This document shows positions 44,264-51,310 of a stretch of DNA of 64,000 bases, one piece after another (the first letter of the stretch is position 1; every line of letters starts with the position of its first letter). A model generated the notes under the pieces. It had not been told where the DNA came from and searched no databases. It saw only the letters and a list, made by a program, of their open reading frames with translations. The position numbers and the translations under genes were made by a program. The DNA is from Derxia lacustris (GTDB lineage Bacteria > Pseudomonadota > Gammaproteobacteria > Burkholderiales > Burkholderiaceae_E), in contig NZ_MUHU01000025.1 of assembly GCF_002105195.1 (NCBI RefSeq), positions 186,001 through 250,000 on the forward strand, in the 5' to 3' direction.

Positions 44264-45499
44264 ATGCGCCTTCCCATCCAGCATTTCGCGCTTGGCCTGC
44301 TGGCCGCCGCCGCGCTGCTTTACGGCACCGCCGTTGCACTGCACAACAGCCATCCGGCCTGGGGCTATGTGGCGGCCTTTGCCGAGGCCGCGATGGTCGG
44401 CGCAATCGCCGACTGGTTTGCCGTGGCGGCGCTGTTCCGGCATCCGCTCGGGCTGCCGATTCCGCATACCGCAATCGTGCCCGCCAACAAGGAACGCATC
44501 GGCGCCAATCTGGCCGAGTTCATTTGCGCCCATTTTTTAAGCGACGAGCAGGTGCTGGCCAAGCTGCACGGCCTGAAGGCCGGCGCGCGGCTGGCCGACT
44601 GGCTGGCCCGGCCCGACAACGCGCACGCCGTGGGCCGGCAGCTGGTGGCGCTGGCGCGCTACGGCCTGGAGGCGCTCGACGACGACCGGCTGCGCGCCTG
44701 GCTGCGCGTCACGGTGGTGGCGCGGCTGGAGCGGGTGGATGTGTCGGCGCTGGCCGGCCAGCTGCTCGACCTCCTCACCGCCGACCGGCGCCATCAGGCG
44801 CTGCTCGACGAGGTGCTGATGCAGATCGCGCTGCTGCTCGACGATCCGGCGGTGCAGCAGCGGATTGCCGGCGCGGTCGGCGAGGAGGTCGGCTATCTGC
44901 GCTATCTGGGGCTGAAGAACATGGCCGGCAATTTCGCGGCCGACAAGCTGGTGGCCGGCGTCGGCCGGCTGCTGGGCGACATGGCGGCCGATCCGCAGCA
45001 TGAGTTGCGACTGAAGTTCGACGCCTTCGCGGCCGAGTTCATCGACAAGCTCAAGCACGACCCGGCATTCCGGCTGCGCGCGGCGGCGCTGCGCGACGAG
45101 GCGCTGGCGCATCCGGCGCTGGCGGCCTATCTGCATGAGCTGTGGAGCGAGCTGCTCGGCTGGCTCAGGGACGATCTGGCGCGCGCCGACTCGACGCTGG
45201 CGCGGCGGCTGGCCGATGCGGCGCTGACGCTGGGCGCGCGGCTGGCCGCCGACCGGCCGATGCAGGACTGGATCGACGCCCAGCTGGTGGCGGCCGCGCC
45301 GCCGCTGATCGGGCGCTACCGCGAGGACATCCGGCGCTACATCGTGGCGCGGGTCGCGGCCTGGAACACCGAAGAGATGACGGCCGAGCTGGAGCGGCAT
45401 CTGGGGCGCGATCTGCAATTCGTGCGGATCAATGGGACGGTGGTCGGCGGGCTGGTCGGGCTGGCGATCCATGCGGGGACGCGATGGCTGGCGTCTTAG
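44264..45499 (+). CDS. DUF445-family membrane-associated protein (YjiN-like)
   Basis: This 411-residue protein has an N-terminal hydrophobic pair with Gly-Ala-Ile-Ala-Asp-Trp-Phe-Ala-Val-Ala-Ala-Leu-Phe-Arg-His-Pro-Leu-Gly, the hallmark of DUF445, then a long helical region, and a final hydrophobic stretch (Val-Val-Gly-Gly-Leu-Val-Gly-Leu). The cellular role of the family is not established. It begins after a 191-base gap from the divergent helix-hairpin-helix gene. A structured palindromic repeat follows 10 bases after the stop. Confidence 0.9.
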   Translation: MRLPIQHFALGLLAAAALLYGTAVALHNSHPAWGYVAAFAEAAMVGAIADWFAVAALFRHPLGLPIPHTAIVPANKERIGANLAEFICAHFLSDEQVLAKLHGLKAGARLADWLARPDNAHAVGRQLVALARYGLEALDDDRLRAWLRVTVVARLERVDVSALAGQLLDLLTADRRHQALLDEVLMQIALLLDDPAVQQRIAGAVGEEVGYLRYLGLKNMAGNFAADKLVAGVGRLLGDMAADPQHELRLKFDAFAAEFIDKLKHDPAFRLRAAALRDEALAHPALAAYLHELWSELLGWLRDDLARADSTLARRLADAALTLGARLAADRPMQDWIDAQLVAAAPPLIGRYREDIRRYIVARVAAWNTEEMTAELERHLGRDLQFVRINGTVVGGLVGLAIHAGTRWLAS

Positions 45500-45509
45500 T
45501 TGCGCGGCT

Positions 45510-45731
45510 GGCGTGGCGCGGCATTCGGCCGCCGGGCGCCGACGCGAGCGGCCGCCGCTGGAGGCGGCGGCTGCCCTTCGCTCCGGCGCCAGTCGCCGGC
45601 CGGTCCGCCAACTCAGGCCGCTTGCGCGGCCTTCAAACATGCGGACCTGAACCGCTGCGCGGTTCACCGGCGGCTGGCGCCTGCGCTCGGCGCTCACGAC
45701 GGCGCCCGGCGGCCGAATGCCGCGCCACGCC
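45510..45731 (-). repeat. Palindromic multi-hairpin element, copy A
   Basis: This 222-base element is bounded by perfect 31-base inverted arms (45510-45540 and 45701-45731). Inside, read on the minus strand, are a hairpin GAACCGC-GCA-GCGGTTC, a nested stem GGTCCGC ... AGGCCGC-GCAA-GCGGCCT ... GCGGACC, and a third hairpin of GCCGCCGC with GCGGCGGC. A 54-base core (45598-45651) matches copy B (46504-46557), in opposite orientation, at 50 positions. It lies between the DUF445 and acetyltransferase genes and contains no supported gene; 45732-45893 also shows none. Confidence 0.85.
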
Positions 45732-45893
45732 TTTTCGGTTCGGAGGGCGATTGGCGTCCTTGGCGGACGCCTGCTGCGGTGGCGGTTGTGCTGGTTGTGC
45801 GCGGCGGCGCTTTGCTGGCGGGGTACGGCTGCGCTGCTTTGGCGGCTGGGTTGCGGCGGTCTGGCGCCGGTGCGTGCTCCGTTCCTTTCGGCC

Positions 45894-46418
45894 ATGAGCG
45901 CTCGTTTCAGCTTGCGGCGCTATCGCGCTGACGACGCTGCGGCGCTGCGCGCCGTGTTCGAGTCCGCCGTGCATGAAGTGGCCTGCGCGCACTACTCGCC
46001 GGCCCAGCTCGCGGCCTGGGCGCCGGCCGATCACGATCCGGCGCTGTGGGCGGCGCGGATGGCGCGGCTCGATCCTTTCGTGGCCGAAGTCGATGGCGTG
46101 GCGGTCGGCTATGCCGATCTGCAAGCCTCGGGGCTGATCGACCATTGCTTTGTCGCCAGCGCGGCCGGCGGACGCGGCGTGGGCCGCGCGCTGCTGGAGC
46201 GCATTGAGGCCGAGGCGCGCGAGCGCGGCATCGCCGAGCTGCATGCCGAGGTGAGCCTGACGGCGGAAGGCTTCTTCGCGCGGATGGGCTTTTCGGTGGT
46301 GAAGCGCCAGCTGGTGCAAGTGCGCGGCGAAGTGCTGGCCAACGCCGTCATGCGCAAACCCCTGCCCAACCCGATCGCCAGCCCCAGGGCCGCAACGCGG
46401 CCCCATCGGCCCGAGTAG
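45894..46418 (+). CDS. GNAT-family N-acetyltransferase
   Basis: This 174-residue protein has the GNAT acetyl-CoA site Val-Ala-Ser-Ala-Ala-Gly-Gly-Arg-Gly-Val-Gly-Arg-Ala-Leu-Leu (residues about 85-99) and the later Phe-Phe-Ala-Arg-Met-Gly-Phe. It is close to the YafP/ElaA-like group; the acceptor is unknown. The ATG at 45894 begins the domain; an open frame further upstream runs into the palindromic element and reads as Arg/Trp/Leu-rich nonsense. The gene is flanked on both sides by copies of that element. Confidence 0.88.
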   Translation: MSARFSLRRYRADDAAALRAVFESAVHEVACAHYSPAQLAAWAPADHDPALWAARMARLDPFVAEVDGVAVGYADLQASGLIDHCFVASAAGGRGVGRALLERIEAEARERGIAELHAEVSLTAEGFFARMGFSVVKRQLVQVRGEVLANAVMRKPLPNPIASPRAATRPHRPE

Positions 46419-46423
46419 CCAAA

Positions 46424-46638
46424 GCGCTGCCGGGAGGGTGGCGCTGGCGCGCGACTCGTGGGCGCCGCGTTTGCCCGGCGCTGGCGGGCGAACGCCGCAG
46501 GCGTTCAGGCCCGCATGTCTGAAGGCCGCGCCAGCGGCCTGAGTTGGCGGGCCGGCCCGTCAGCGCCGGGCAAACGCGGGAACCCGCCGCAGGCGGGCGC
46601 CCGCGTCGAGCGCGCCAGCGCCACCCGCCCGGCAGCGC
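46424..46638 (+). repeat. Palindromic multi-hairpin element, copy B
   Basis: This 215-base element has 43-base inverted arms (46424-46466 and 46596-46638) with a few mismatches, an inner perfect 18-base inverted pair around 46468-46577, hairpins GAACGCC-GCA-GGCGTTC (46490-46506) and CCCGCC-GCA-GGCGGG (46583-46597), and the nested core stem GGCCCGC ... AGGCCGC-GCCA-GCGGCCT ... GCGGGCC (46508-46553). It sits between the convergent acetyltransferase and methyltransferase genes and may also end both transcripts. Confidence 0.85.
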
Positions 46639-46660
46639 ACCCCAGCTCAACCAAAGCGAA

Positions 46661-47998
46661 TCACGCCGCAGCCGCCAGCCGCCAAAGCCGAGTCACCTCC
46701 CGCATCCGCGCCGCATGCAGCGGATCGGTCGGGTCGAGCGCCTTGGGATGGCGCGGCCGCATGTCGGTCGTGCCGACCACCACCAGCCCGGCCGCCTCGA
46801 ACATCGCCTTGAGCTCGGCGCGCGTGCGCAGCCCCAGATGCTCGGCCAGATCGGACATCACCAGCCAGCCCTCGCCGCCGGGCGCCAGATGCTCGGCCAG
46901 CCCGGCCAGAAAGCCGCGCAGCATCTGGCTGTCGGGGTCGTAGATGGCGCGCTCGACCGGCGCGGCCGGCTTGCCGGGCAGCCAGGGCGGATTGCAGACC
47001 ACCAGTTGCGCGCGGCCGGCCGGGAACAGATCGGTCGCCTCGACGCGCACGCGCGACGCGTAGCCGAGGCGCGTGAGGTTCTCGGTCGCGCAGGCCAGCG
47101 CGCGCGGATCGATGTCGGTGGCGACGACGCGCGCCACGCCGCGCTGGGCCAGCAGCGCCGCGATCACGCCGGTGCCGGTGCCGATGTCGAAGGCCAGCTC
47201 GCAGCGCTCGGGCAGCGGGGCGCGCGCCAGCAGGGCCAAGTATTCGCCGCGCACCGGCGAGAACACGCCGTAGTGCGGATGGATGCGGGCCGCCGCGAGC
47301 GGGCCGATTTCCACGCCGTTGCGGCGCCATTCATGCGCGCCGACCAGCCCGAGCAGTTCGCGCAGCGACACGGCGGCGGCATTGGCATCGGGCGCGCCCC
47401 AGACCTCCTGGCAGGCGGCGCGCACATCGGGCGCGCGGCGCAGCGGAATGCCGTAGTCGGCGTCGAGCGGGATCAGCAGCATGCCGAGGGTGCGCGCGCG
47501 CTGGGCCTGGGCGAGGCGGTGGCGGTGGAAGTCGGCGACCGCGATGACCGAGACCGGCCGCGGCACGGCGGCCTTGCCGCTGTCGGGCAGGACGGCGCTG
47601 ACGGCCTCGGGCGCGGCAGCGGCGGCCTTGGCGGCCGGCGCGGCGCGGCGGCGCTGCTTGCGCTCGGGCACGTTGCCGATGCGCCGGGCCATGGCCTGGA
47701 GCAGCTGGCGCGCGTTCTGGAAGTCGCCGGTCCACAGCAGCGCCGTGCCTTCGCAGGCGAGCCGGTAGGCCACGTCGGCGGGAATGCGGTCGTCGGCCAG
47801 CACCACGCGCTTGGGCGGCGCGACGCCGGCTTCGGAGCGCCAGCGCGCGCTGTAGGTGCCGCCGGCCGAGTCGGTCCAGTGCAGCAGCGGTAAGCCGGCG
47901 GCGTCGGTGGCGTCGAGCGTTTCGGGCGCCTCGGGCGTGGCGGCGGGAGCGGTGTCGCCGGCGGGATCGGCCGCGGGATTTGAGGGGGAATGCGTCAT
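46661..47998 (-). CDS. Class I SAM-dependent methyltransferase (PrmC/RlmG-like)
   Basis: This 445-residue protein has an N-terminal extension (about 1-230) and a Rossmann methyltransferase domain with Ala-Phe-Asp-Ile-Gly-Thr-Gly-Thr-Gly-Val-Ile (motif I), Ala-Thr-Asp-Ile-Asp and the catalytic Val-Cys-Asn-Pro-Pro-Trp. The Asn-Pro-Pro motif points to methylation of an amide or exocyclic amine, as in glutamine, adenine or guanine methylation. The exact target is unknown. The start at 47998 has only a weak ribosome-binding site. The glycosyltransferase gene lies 52 bases upstream on the same strand. Confidence 0.85.
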   Translation of the reverse strand: MTHSPSNPAADPAGDTAPAATPEAPETLDATDAAGLPLLHWTDSAGGTYSARWRSEAGVAPPKRVVLADDRIPADVAYRLACEGTALLWTGDFQNARQLLQAMARRIGNVPERKQRRRAAPAAKAAAAAPEAVSAVLPDSGKAAVPRPVSVIAVADFHRHRLAQAQRARTLGMLLIPLDADYGIPLRRAPDVRAACQEVWGAPDANAAAVSLRELLGLVGAHEWRRNGVEIGPLAAARIHPHYGVFSPVRGEYLALLARAPLPERCELAFDIGTGTGVIAALLAQRGVARVVATDIDPRALACATENLTRLGYASRVRVEATDLFPAGRAQLVVCNPPWLPGKPAAPVERAIYDPDSQMLRGFLAGLAEHLAPGGEGWLVMSDLAEHLGLRTRAELKAMFEAAGLVVVGTTDMRPRHPKALDPTDPLHAARMREVTRLWRLAAAA

Positions 47999-48050
47999 GC
48001 GGCCGGCCTGTGTGGAATGCGGAAGGCCGGGCATTGTCGCCGACCGCCGG

Positions 48051-49142
48051 CTACAGCGTGCGCAACTGGCGCCAGGCCAGCCGGGCGCAGGCGTCCCAGC
48101 CGAACTCCTCGCGCAGCCGGCGCGATGCGGCGAGCGCCCGGGCCTGCCACAGCGCATGCGCATCGCGCAGGTCGCGCAGTGCGCGCACCAGATCGGCCAG
48201 ATCGGGCAGCGCCCAGTCGCCGAAGGGTTCGATGCCGTAATCGGCGCGGTAGTAGTGGGCGTAGTCGGGATCGTCGATCGGCCCGCGCCGGTAGCCGATG
48301 GGCCGGAACAGCCCGCCGATGCGCGCCAGGTATTGCGACTGGCCGCTGCAATCGACCGCCGCGAGCGGCAGGCCGCAGGCCAGCGCCTCCAGCGCCGGCA
48401 GGCCAAAGCCCTCGGCCTTGGACGGGAACACGAAGGCATCGGCCGAGCGGTAGAGCTGGGCCATCTGCGCATCGCTGAACTCGCCCGCCAGCACCTCGAT
48501 GCGCGCATCGCCGGCCACGCGCTCGCGCAGCGCCAGCACCCGCTCCGGAAAACGCGGGTAGTCGGCCTTGAGCCGCAGCCGCACGCGCGGATGCAGATGC
48601 GCCGGGAAGGCCAGCGAGAACGCCGCGATCAGCTCGTCCAGGCTCTTGCGCCGCTCGACCTTGCCGACCGACAGAAACACGAAGCCGTCGTGCGCGAGCG
48701 GTGCCGGGTAATAGTCGAGCGGCTCGACGCCCTCGGGCACAGTGACGACGCGCGCTGGCGGCAGTCCATGCGCCAGCAGCACGCCCCGGCCCCAGTCGCT
48801 CGGCGTCCAGACCGCGTCGAAGCCGGCCAGCGACTTGACCCAGGGCGGCGCCAGCCGGTCGCTTTCAAACACCGCCCAGGCCAGCTTGCGGCCGACGAAT
48901 TCGCCGAGCAGATGCGCGAACTTGAGCGTGAAGAACAGGGTGATCTGGTCGGCCGGCGCGCGCTCGGCATCCATCAGCGCGACCACGGCGCCGGTGTCGG
49001 CCGGATCGATGCTGACGATCTCGGTCTCGGCGCCGGCCAGCCGGCGCAGCGCCGCGTCGAAGGCGCTGGCATGCCGCCCTACACCGGTGAGGTTGGGCTG
49101 GTAAATCAGATTGATGCGCGACGGCGCGGCAAAAGCGGACAT
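48051..49142 (-). CDS. GT4-type glycosyltransferase
   Basis: This 363-residue protein has the GT-B fold: N-terminal Asn-Leu-Thr-Gly-Val-Gly-Arg-His, then C-terminal Leu-Ser-Val-Gly-Lys-Val-Glu-Arg-Arg-Lys-Ser-Leu and Phe-Pro-Ser-Lys-Ala-Glu-Gly-Phe-Gly-Leu-Pro-Ala-Leu-Glu-Ala-Leu-Ala, the nucleotide-sugar motif with its Glu-x7-Glu. It transfers a sugar to a polysaccharide or glycolipid acceptor; donor and acceptor cannot be read off. No other polysaccharide gene is adjacent. Confidence 0.9.
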   Translation of the reverse strand: MSAFAAPSRINLIYQPNLTGVGRHASAFDAALRRLAGAETEIVSIDPADTGAVVALMDAERAPADQITLFFTLKFAHLLGEFVGRKLAWAVFESDRLAPPWVKSLAGFDAVWTPSDWGRGVLLAHGLPPARVVTVPEGVEPLDYYPAPLAHDGFVFLSVGKVERRKSLDELIAAFSLAFPAHLHPRVRLRLKADYPRFPERVLALRERVAGDARIEVLAGEFSDAQMAQLYRSADAFVFPSKAEGFGLPALEALACGLPLAAVDCSGQSQYLARIGGLFRPIGYRRGPIDDPDYAHYYRADYGIEPFGDWALPDLADLVRALRDLRDAHALWQARALAASRRLREEFGWDACARLAWRQLRTL

Positions 49143-49226
49143 TCGACAACTCCAGGCGCCAAGATGCGCGGCTCGTCCCAGCCGGGTGGCGCAATCCTGC
49201 CGCCCGGCGCCACCGGAGAATCCTCG

Positions 49227-49931
49227 ATGAAAGCCGCTTTCCTGCCGCGCCGCCGCGCGCTGCTCGCCCTGGCCGCCGGCCTGCCCTTCTCGCGCGGCGC
49301 GCTGGCCGGTCCGCTCGACGCCCTCAGCCAGAGCGACAGCGCCGGCGGCCTGCGCGCCGCGCTGGAGCAGGGCGTGAGCGCGGCGGTCGGCAAGCTCGGC
49401 CGGCCCGACGGCTTTGCGGCCGACCCCAAGTTGCGCATCAGGCTGCCCGGCGCGCTGGAGCAGGCCCGGCCGCTGCTGGCCATGACCGGCCAGGGCAAGG
49501 CGCTCGACGAGCTGGAGCTGGCCATGAACCGCGCCGCCGAGCAGGCGGTGCCGCTGGCCAAGCCGCTGCTGCTCGATGCGCTGCGCAGCATGAGCGTCGA
49601 CGATGCCAAGCGCATCCTGACCGGCGGCGACACCTCGGCCACCGACTACTTCCGCGCCAAGACCAGCGAGCCGCTCGGCGCCAGGTTTTTGCCGATCGTC
49701 AAGGGCGTGACCGACCGCGCCGGGCTGGCCGGCCAGTACAACGCGCTCGCCGGCCAGGCCGCCGGTCTGGGCCTGCTGCAAGGCCCGGAGCGCTCGGTGG
49801 AAAGCTGGGTGACCAGCAAGGCGCTGGCGGCACTGTTCACCGCCGTGGGCGAGGAGGAGAAGGCGATCCGCGCCAATCCGCTCGCGGCCGGCAGCAAGCT
49901 GGCCGAGAAGGTGTTCGGGCTGCTGCGCTGA
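49227..49931 (+). CDS. DUF4197 exported protein
   Basis: This 234-residue protein has a signal peptide with Arg-Arg-Arg-Ala-Leu-Leu-Ala-Leu-Ala-Ala (possibly Tat), then a helical DUF4197 domain containing Ala-Leu-Glu-Gln-Gly-Val-Ser-Ala-Ala-Val and Gly-Gly-Asp-Thr-Ser-Ala-Thr-Asp-Tyr-Phe-Arg. The family is periplasmic and of unknown function. GGAGAA lies 6 bases before the ATG at 49227. It is divergent from the glycosyltransferase gene with only 84 bases between. Confidence 0.9.
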   Translation: MKAAFLPRRRALLALAAGLPFSRGALAGPLDALSQSDSAGGLRAALEQGVSAAVGKLGRPDGFAADPKLRIRLPGALEQARPLLAMTGQGKALDELELAMNRAAEQAVPLAKPLLLDALRSMSVDDAKRILTGGDTSATDYFRAKTSEPLGARFLPIVKGVTDRAGLAGQYNALAGQAAGLGLLQGPERSVESWVTSKALAALFTAVGEEEKAIRANPLAAGSKLAEKVFGLLR

Positions 49932-50030
49932 CGTGCCGCGCGGCCGGCCGGCGGACAGCGCGGCCGCCGCGCCGGGCACAATGCGCGCCCTGTTGCGCCG
50001 GCCCCGGCGCATTCCTGCTGGAGCAAGACC

Positions 50031-50336
50031 ATGTCAATGAAGCGCACCGACCTCGAAAAGAACAAGGCCCTCAAGCTCGACAACGCGCTGCGCGCCGCCC
50101 TGCCGCCCGACCGCTTTGCCAAGGGCAGCACGCTCGACAAGCGCGAGCGCCGCAAGCTCGACCAGGCGCGCGGCCTGATCCCGTTCGCCGTCAAGCTCGA
50201 ACAGACGCTGGTCAACGAGGTGCGCGCCGCCGCCGCAGCCGCCGGCCTCGATCTGGACGACGCAGTCGCGGCGCTGCTGCGGCGCGGTCTGGCCGCCGGC
50301 CCGCTCGAAGCGCCGGCCGAAGCTGCGGCCGAGTAA
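50031..50336 (+). CDS. Small basic protein upstream of ParA
   Basis: This 101-residue protein is strongly charged in residues 1-52 (Lys/Arg/Asp/Glu-rich, with Lys-Arg-Glu-Arg-Arg-Lys) and has an Ala-rich helix at the C-terminus. GGAG precedes the ATG. It is not recognisable as ParB and has no obvious helix-turn-helix. It ends 72 bases before a ParA-family gene on the same strand, so it may be the partner or cargo adaptor of that ATPase. A second ATG two codons in is an alternative start. Confidence 0.65.
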   Translation: MSMKRTDLEKNKALKLDNALRAALPPDRFAKGSTLDKRERRKLDQARGLIPFAVKLEQTLVNEVRAAAAAAGLDLDDAVAALLRRGLAAGPLEAPAEAAAE

Positions 50337-50408
50337 GGCGCCGCCGCGCCCGCATGCGACGATGCGGGCCGCGATTTCCCCCTCTCAATTCGTGGCGAAG
50401 GACTGGCA

Positions 50409-51176
50409 ATGCGGCATGTGGTGTTCAACCAGAAGGGCGGCGTCGGCAAGTCGACCATCACCTGCAACCTCGCGGCGATCAGCGCCAGCCAGGGCCGGCG
50501 CACGCTGGTGGTCGATCTCGATCCGCAGGGCAATTCGTCGCACTACCTGCTGGGCGCCGGCGCCGCCGAGGAGCGCCCGCATCTCGCCGAATTCTTCGAC
50601 CAGACGCTGAAGTTCGTGGTGCGGCCGCGCCCGACCGCCGACTTCGTGGCCGCCACGCCGTTCGAGAACCTGTGGCTGCTGCCGTCCTCGCCCGAGCTGG
50701 AGGAGATGCAGTCCAAGCTCGAATCGCGGCACAAGATCTACAAGCTGCGCGAGCTGCTGGCCGAGCTGGCCGGCGGCTTCGACCAGGTGTTCATCGACAC
50801 GCCGCCGGCGCTCAACTTCTATACGCGCTCGGCGCTGATCGCCGCCGAGGGCTGCCTGATCCCGTTCGACTGCGACGATTTCTCGCGCCGCGCGCTGTAT
50901 TCGCTGCTCGAAAACGTGCGCGAGATCCAGGCCGACCACAACCCAAAACTCAAGGTCGAGGGCATCGTGGTCAACCAGTTCCAGCCGCGCGCCAGCCTGC
51001 CGCAGCGGCTGGTGCAGGAACTCGTCGACGAGGGGCTGCCGGTGCTCCAGCCCTATCTGAGCGCCTCGGTGCGCATCCGCGAATCGCATGAGCAGGCGCT
51101 GCCGATGATCCATCTCGACCCGCGCCACAAGCTCACGCAGGAGTTCGTCGCGCTGCACGCCGGCCTCGCCGGCTAG
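50409..51176 (+). CDS. ParA/Soj-family ATPase (orphan)
   Basis: This 255-residue protein begins directly with the deviant Walker A Asn-Gln-Lys-Gly-Gly-Val-Gly-Lys-Ser-Thr (residues 7-16), has Val-Val-Asp-Leu-Asp-Pro-Gln-Gly-Asn (35-43) and Phe-Ile-Asp-Thr-Pro-Pro-Ala. ParA ATPases position DNA or protein cargo by dynamic binding to the nucleoid. There is no parB gene beside it and no N-terminal DNA-binding domain, so it is likely not the main chromosome partition gene. The gene upstream may be its partner. Confidence 0.9.
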   Translation: MRHVVFNQKGGVGKSTITCNLAAISASQGRRTLVVDLDPQGNSSHYLLGAGAAEERPHLAEFFDQTLKFVVRPRPTADFVAATPFENLWLLPSSPELEEMQSKLESRHKIYKLRELLAELAGGFDQVFIDTPPALNFYTRSALIAAEGCLIPFDCDDFSRRALYSLLENVREIQADHNPKLKVEGIVVNQFQPRASLPQRLVQELVDEGLPVLQPYLSASVRIRESHEQALPMIHLDPRHKLTQEFVALHAGLAG

Positions 51177-51262
51177 AGCCGGCAGCGCCCGCCATGCGGC
51201 CGCGCATGGCGTCAGGCGGGAAATGCGCGCGCGAGTGTCCAAACGCGGCGTCACCTGCAAGA

Positions 51263-51294
51263 GTGAACTGCCATCGCTAACGGGACTAGTTCAC
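51263..51294. promoter_or_regulatory. Inverted repeat ahead of the LuxR-hydrolase gene
   Basis: GTGAACT (51263-51269) is a perfect inverted match to AGTTCAC (51288-51294) across 18 bases. It lies 16 bases before the possible ATG at 51311 in a stretch less GC-rich than its surroundings. This could be the regulator's own binding site. Confidence 0.45.
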
Positions 51295-51310
51295 GTTCCC
51301 GTCGGAGCCG

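Noticed and set aside
45510..45731. A short insertion sequence or MITE with terminal inverted repeats
   Set aside because: The 31-base arms look like terminal repeats, but copy B has different arms and I see no target-site duplication. A palindromic repeat class is the safer call.
45732..45893. An N-terminal extension of the acetyltransferase beginning at 45717
   Set aside because: The extra 59 residues start inside the palindromic element and give a Trp/Leu/Arg-rich sequence unlike the GNAT family; the ATG at 45894 starts the domain.
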